A stretch of 64,000 nt of DNA from Hymenobacter ginkgonis. Its GTDB lineage: Bacteria > Bacteroidota > Bacteroidia > Cytophagales > Hymenobacteraceae. The stretch spans positions 310,001 through 374,000 of the forward strand of contig NZ_WQKZ01000001.1 of assembly GCF_009755225.1 (NCBI RefSeq). The letters are read 5' to 3'. Within the stretch, counting starts at the first letter, position 1. The number at the start of each line of letters is the position of its first letter. The position numbers were made by a program, and so were the translations under genes. This document shows positions 60,787-64,000 of this stretch, piece by piece. The notes under the pieces are model-generated. The model was not told the origin of the DNA. It did no database searches and saw only the letters and a list, made by a program, of their open reading frames with translations.

Positions 60787-62805
60787 TCATTTCAAAACAG
60801 TAACGGTGCCGGTTTGGATGAAGGGCTGGCCGGTTTCGTCCTGCATGGTGAGGCGCCACACGTAGGCGGCGTTCACCGGGGCGTGGCCCCGGATGGTGCC
60901 ATCCCAGGTCTGGGTGCGGTCGGTAGCCCGAAATACTTCCTGCTCGTTGCGGTCAATTACTACGAAAGTAAAGCCATTTAGGTAGCGCCCTTTCAGCTCC
61001 AGCACGTCGTTGAGGCCGTCGCCGTTGGGCGTGAAAGCATTGGGCACCACCAGGCGCGGCCGCCGCACCAGCGTGGCCGTAGTAGAGTAGCTGACGGTGC
61101 CCGCCGGTAGCCCCGCCCCACTCACTTCGAGGCGGTAGCGCAGCACCTGGCGGTCGGGGGGGGGGGTAGGGTCGAAGTAGCTGAGGCTGGTGGTGGGCGC
61201 CGAAGTGGCCAGCACCGTGCCATCGGCCCCGAGGCTGAGCACGCGGTACGTGGCCGCCACCGCCGGGCTGCCCGGCCCCTGGAAAGCCGACCACGTGAGC
61301 TGCGCCGTAAGGCCATCGGAGTCGGCGGCGGCCACCGCTAGCAGGCTGGGGCAAGTAGGGGGGGTAGGGCGCGACGTGTTGCCGCACACATCTTGCAGCC
61401 GCAGGGTGTAGCAGGGCGGCGCGGCCAGCAGCGTGGCCAGGGCAGCGGGGTCGCGCAGGGTGTCGGTGGCGGCGGGCACCACCCCAAAGTCGAGGGCGCC
61501 CGGCCCGCCCTGGCGGCTGTAGTACAGCTGGCTGCCCGCGGGCAGGGCCGCGCCCCCAGCCGCCGTAGCCGTGAGCACCACCCGGTTTTGGCGGTCGAAG
61601 CTGGCGTTGAGCAGCGGCGCGGCGGGGGGGAGGGCCGAGACGGTGGGCACCGCCACCTCGTTGGAAACCGACTGGTTGCCGGCCGCCGTAGTGGCCTGCA
61701 AGCGGTAGGTGTAGGTGGTGCCGCAGGTCACGGCCGCATCGGCGTAGGCGCTGCTGCCGGGGGGGAGGGTAGCCAGGGCGGTGCCGTTGCGCAGCAGGGT
61801 GTAGCTGGCCACGGGGCCCGCCGTTTGCCAGGTCAGGTTATTGACATTATTAACCGACGCCCTGCTGAGCAGGATGGTGGGCACGGGCGCCGAAAAGGCC
61901 GAATCGGTACCGCACACATCGCGCCGGCCAATGCGGTAAAGCCCCGCCGACGTATTGGCCAAAGTAAACGCCGCGGTGCTCGCCCCCGCAAAGGCAAACA
62001 CCCGCCGAAAACCCCCGGGGCTGCTGGCGTCGGCGCGCTGCACATCGTAGCGGTAGCCGGCGGGCAAGCCAGCCGCCTCAACCCCCAGCGTGAGGGTAGG
62101 CAGCACAGTTTGCACCGTGAGGCGATTGAGCACCGGCGTTTGGGGCGCGGCAATGGGCGGCACGGTTTGGGTGGCGCGGCCCTCGCAGAGGCCATTGGCT
62201 AGGTAGCGGCCCACCACGGTAAGGCTGCTGCCGGCCGGCGCCGGAATGGTGGCGGTGCCCACCGCCAACGGCCCGATGAGGGCGCCCCCGTTCACCTGGG
62301 CAAAGTACTGGTCGTAGCCGCTGGCCGCGATGGTGAGCGCCACCGAGTTGTTGAGGCACGGCGCAAGCGAAATGGTGGGCGCCGGGCTGGCATACACCTG
62401 GAAGTTGCGCACGAACACCGTGCCCACGCCGCTGCCGCTGGCCGGGTTGGCCAGCTCCGAGATAGTGAACGCCCCAGCCGCGGTGGGGGTAAACGTATTA
62501 TTGGTCAGTTTGCCGGGGGTGAAGTCGCAGTTTGTAGGCGTGGTGTTGGTGCCAGCCAGGGCGTTGTAGTACAAGAGGTTGGACGCTATCGAGCGGCCAC
62601 AGCTTAGGTCGAAGCGCACGGCCCGGCCCACGCACAGCGCCTGCACCTCTTGCCCCGTAGCTACGTCGATGGCCACGAAGGGGGTAGGGCAGCCCGCCGG
62701 AAATGGCGTGAGGGTGCACTGCGCGGCGGCCAGGGCCGGCAGGCCCAGCCCTACCCCTAGCCCCAACAGCCAGCGGCCCATCACGGAAAGAAAAAACTGT
62801 TTCAT
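60787..62805 (-). CDS. Secreted protein with type B T9SS sorting domain
   Basis: A 672-residue secreted protein. Signal peptide ends LAAAQC. Several fibronectin III-like repeats follow (for example LTWQTAGPVASYTLLRNG and LTWSAFQGPGSPAVAATYRV). The C-terminal 90 residues are the gliding-motility-associated type B sorting domain: VPNAFTPNGDGLNDVLEL, then FVVIDRNEQEVFRATDRTQ, WDG and AYVWRLTMQD. It is exported by the type IX system. The function is unknown, perhaps adhesion. ATG at 62805 is taken because it gives the signal peptide. Confidence 0.92.
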   Translation of the reverse strand: MKQFFLSVMGRWLLGLGVGLGLPALAAAQCTLTPFPAGCPTPFVAIDVATGQEVQALCVGRAVRFDLSCGRSIASNLLYYNALAGTNTTPTNCDFTPGKLTNNTFTPTAAGAFTISELANPASGSGVGTVFVRNFQVYASPAPTISLAPCLNNSVALTIAASGYDQYFAQVNGGALIGPLAVGTATIPAPAGSSLTVVGRYLANGLCEGRATQTVPPIAAPQTPVLNRLTVQTVLPTLTLGVEAAGLPAGYRYDVQRADASSPGGFRRVFAFAGASTAAFTLANTSAGLYRIGRRDVCGTDSAFSAPVPTILLSRASVNNVNNLTWQTAGPVASYTLLRNGTALATLPPGSSAYADAAVTCGTTYTYRLQATTAAGNQSVSNEVAVPTVSALPPAAPLLNASFDRQNRVVLTATAAGGAALPAGSQLYYSRQGGPGALDFGVVPAATDTLRDPAALATLLAAPPCYTLRLQDVCGNTSRPTPPTCPSLLAVAAADSDGLTAQLTWSAFQGPGSPAVAATYRVLSLGADGTVLATSAPTTSLSYFDPTPPPDRQVLRYRLEVSGAGLPAGTVSYSTTATLVRRPRLVVPNAFTPNGDGLNDVLELKGRYLNGFTFVVIDRNEQEVFRATDRTQTWDGTIRGHAPVNAAYVWRLTMQDETGQPFIQTGTVTVLK

Positions 62806-62824
62806 ACCAACCGCTAACGACTGC

Positions 62825-64000
62825 TTAGTGCCAAGAGTATTCGCGCACAAATTGGGCGGCGCGGTGCAAGTCGGGGGCCAGCACCCGGTCACGCGCCGCG
62901 AAGGTAACCACCTCGCGAAAAGCGGCCGCCACGGCTTCTAGGGCGGGGCTGCTGCGGTGGGGGCGGCGCAAGTCGAGGGCCTGCACGGCCGTCAGCAGCT
63001 CGATGCCCAATATTTGCTCCACGTTTTCGACCACGCGGCGGGCCTTGGTGGCGGCGTTGGCGCCCATGCTCACGTGGTCTTCCTGGCCGTTGCTGCTCGT
63101 GATGCTGTCGGCGCTGGCGGGCGTGCACAGCTGCTTGTTCTGGCTCACGATGCCCGCCGCAGTGTACTGCGGAATCATCAGGCCCGAGTTCAGCCCCGGC
63201 TCAGCCACTAAAAAAGCCGGCAGCCCGCGCTGCCCCGAAATAAGCTGGTACGTGCGCCGCTCCGAGATGCTGCCCAGCTCGGCTACGGCCAGCGCCAGGT
63301 GGTCGAGGGCCAGGGCCAGCGGCTGCCCGTGGAAGTTGCCGCCACTCAGTATCAAGTCTTCTTCGGGAAAAATAATCGGGTTATCCGTCACCGAGTTGCA
63401 CTCTGTTTCTACGGTTTGGGCCACGTAGGCCACCGCGTCGCGGCTGGCGCCGTGCACCTGCGGCTGGCACCGGAACGAGTACGGGTCTTGCAGGGCGTAG
63501 CGGTCGCGGGCCTGCAATTCGGAGCCAGCTAGCAGCGCACGCAAACGCTCGGCCACCCGCACCTGGCCGGCGTGGGGCCGCACGCGGTGCAGCGGCGCGG
63601 CAAAAGGCTGCGCGTGCGCCCCAAACGCCTCCACCGACAGCGCCCCAATCACGTCGGCGGCATCGAGCAGGCGCTGGGTGCGCTCCAGCGCCTCGGTGGC
63701 GTAAGCCAGCATAAACTGGGTGCCGTTGAGCAGGGCTAAGCCCTCTTTGGCTTGCAACGCCAGCGGCTCCCAGCCGAAGAGGCCGTTCACGTCGCTGGCC
63801 GCCAGCCGGTAGCCCTGGTAATTGACCTCGCCCAGCCCGAGAAGGGGTAGGCAGAGGTGCGCCAGCGGGGCCAGGTCGCCGCTCGCCCCCAGCGAGCCCT
63901 GCTCGTACACCACCGGCCACACGTCGCGGTTGAAGTAGTCGAGCAGGCGCTTGGCCGTGGCTACGGCCACGCCGCTGTGGCCGTAGCTCAGGCTTTGCAC
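62825..64000 (-). CDS. hutH: Histidine ammonia-lyase, partial (N-terminus missing)
   Basis: The C-terminal 391 residues of an enzyme that deaminates histidine to urocanate. The catalytic MIO cofactor forms from Ala-Ser-Gly in GASGDLAPL, at about 63880. Other family blocks are NGTQFMLAYATEAL, YSFRCQPQVHGASRDA, NPIIFPEED, GGNFHGQPLA and NGQEDHVSMGANAATKAR. The gene continues beyond the right edge, so the true start and any hut operon upstream are not visible. It ends 19 bases upstream of the T9SS type B gene on the same strand. Confidence 0.95.
   Translation of the reverse strand: MQSLSYGHSGVAVATAKRLLDYFNRDVWPVVYEQGSLGASGDLAPLAHLCLPLLGLGEVNYQGYRLAASDVNGLFGWEPLALQAKEGLALLNGTQFMLAYATEALERTQRLLDAADVIGALSVEAFGAHAQPFAAPLHRVRPHAGQVRVAERLRALLAGSELQARDRYALQDPYSFRCQPQVHGASRDAVAYVAQTVETECNSVTDNPIIFPEEDLILSGGNFHGQPLALALDHLALAVAELGSISERRTYQLISGQRGLPAFLVAEPGLNSGLMIPQYTAAGIVSQNKQLCTPASADSITSSNGQEDHVSMGANAATKARRVVENVEQILGIELLTAVQALDLRRPHRSSPALEAVAAAFREVVTFAARDRVLAPDLHRAAQFVREYSWH

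Noticed and set aside
1..64000. tRNA, rRNA, CRISPR arrays, insertion sequences, prophage or toxin-antitoxin genes
   Set aside because: No cloverleaf TPsiC (GGTTCGA) pattern, spaced direct repeats, transposase or phage proteins were seen in any gap or frame.

Overview
The window comes from a GC-rich member of the Bacteroidota, most likely Hymenobacter or a close relative (inferred). The evidence is a SusC/SusD pair, proteins with type A and type B type IX secretion sorting domains, a DUF5777 barrel beside YceI, Bacteroidota-type lipoproteins, a TAnnTTTG promoter, and almost no Shine-Dalgarno sequences.

Layout. 0-6.2 kb: lipoprotein, DUF6766 membrane protein, a hypothetical protein, NADP-isocitrate dehydrogenase, and a SulP transporter with beta-carbonic anhydrase. 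6.4-14.9 kb: a two-component system, a luciferase-like oxidoreductase, dipeptidyl peptidase IV, a channel-like membrane protein with an abnormal filter, a frameshifted RsbQ-like hydrolase and a DUF92 protein. 14.9-30.1 kb: one carbohydrate-utilisation locus. A divergent LacI regulator faces susC-susD, then GH2, an agarase-like hydrolase, a SASA/CE6 esterase, GH3, a mannonate/fructuronate SDR and mannonate dehydratase. The likely logic is import of a uronate-containing glycan, its deacetylation and trimming, and entry of the uronate into the UxuA route. 30.2-35.5 kb: alcohol dehydrogenase, SDR, AraC regulator, UBP zinc finger, a lysine/alanine-rich repeat protein and a GAF protein. 35.7-40.8 kb: ECF sigma factor, a membrane-anchored barrel protein overlapping it, a repeat lipoprotein, a c-type cytochrome lipoprotein, YceI and DUF5777. 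40.8-52.8 kb: two hypothetical proteins, GH43, ethanolamine ammonia-lyase (eutBC), a type A T9SS cargo protein, a probable ethanolamine permease, and a molybdopterin oxidoreductase operon with its flavin reductase. 52.9-64 kb: a regulatory-domain protein, M1 aminopeptidase, response regulator/histidine kinase hybrid, glucose-6-phosphate isomerase, a type B T9SS cargo protein, and histidine ammonia-lyase cut by the right edge.

Two signals are not explained by genes. First, at least five long imperfect palindromes, sharing pieces of GTCATGCTGA and GAAGCATCT, sit in intergenic gaps, often between co-directional genes. Second, the 9-mer GGGGTAGGG or its complement occurs about 42 times by hand count, about three quarters of them on the plus strand whatever the gene direction. 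I saw no tRNA, rRNA, CRISPR array, insertion sequence, phage or defence genes.
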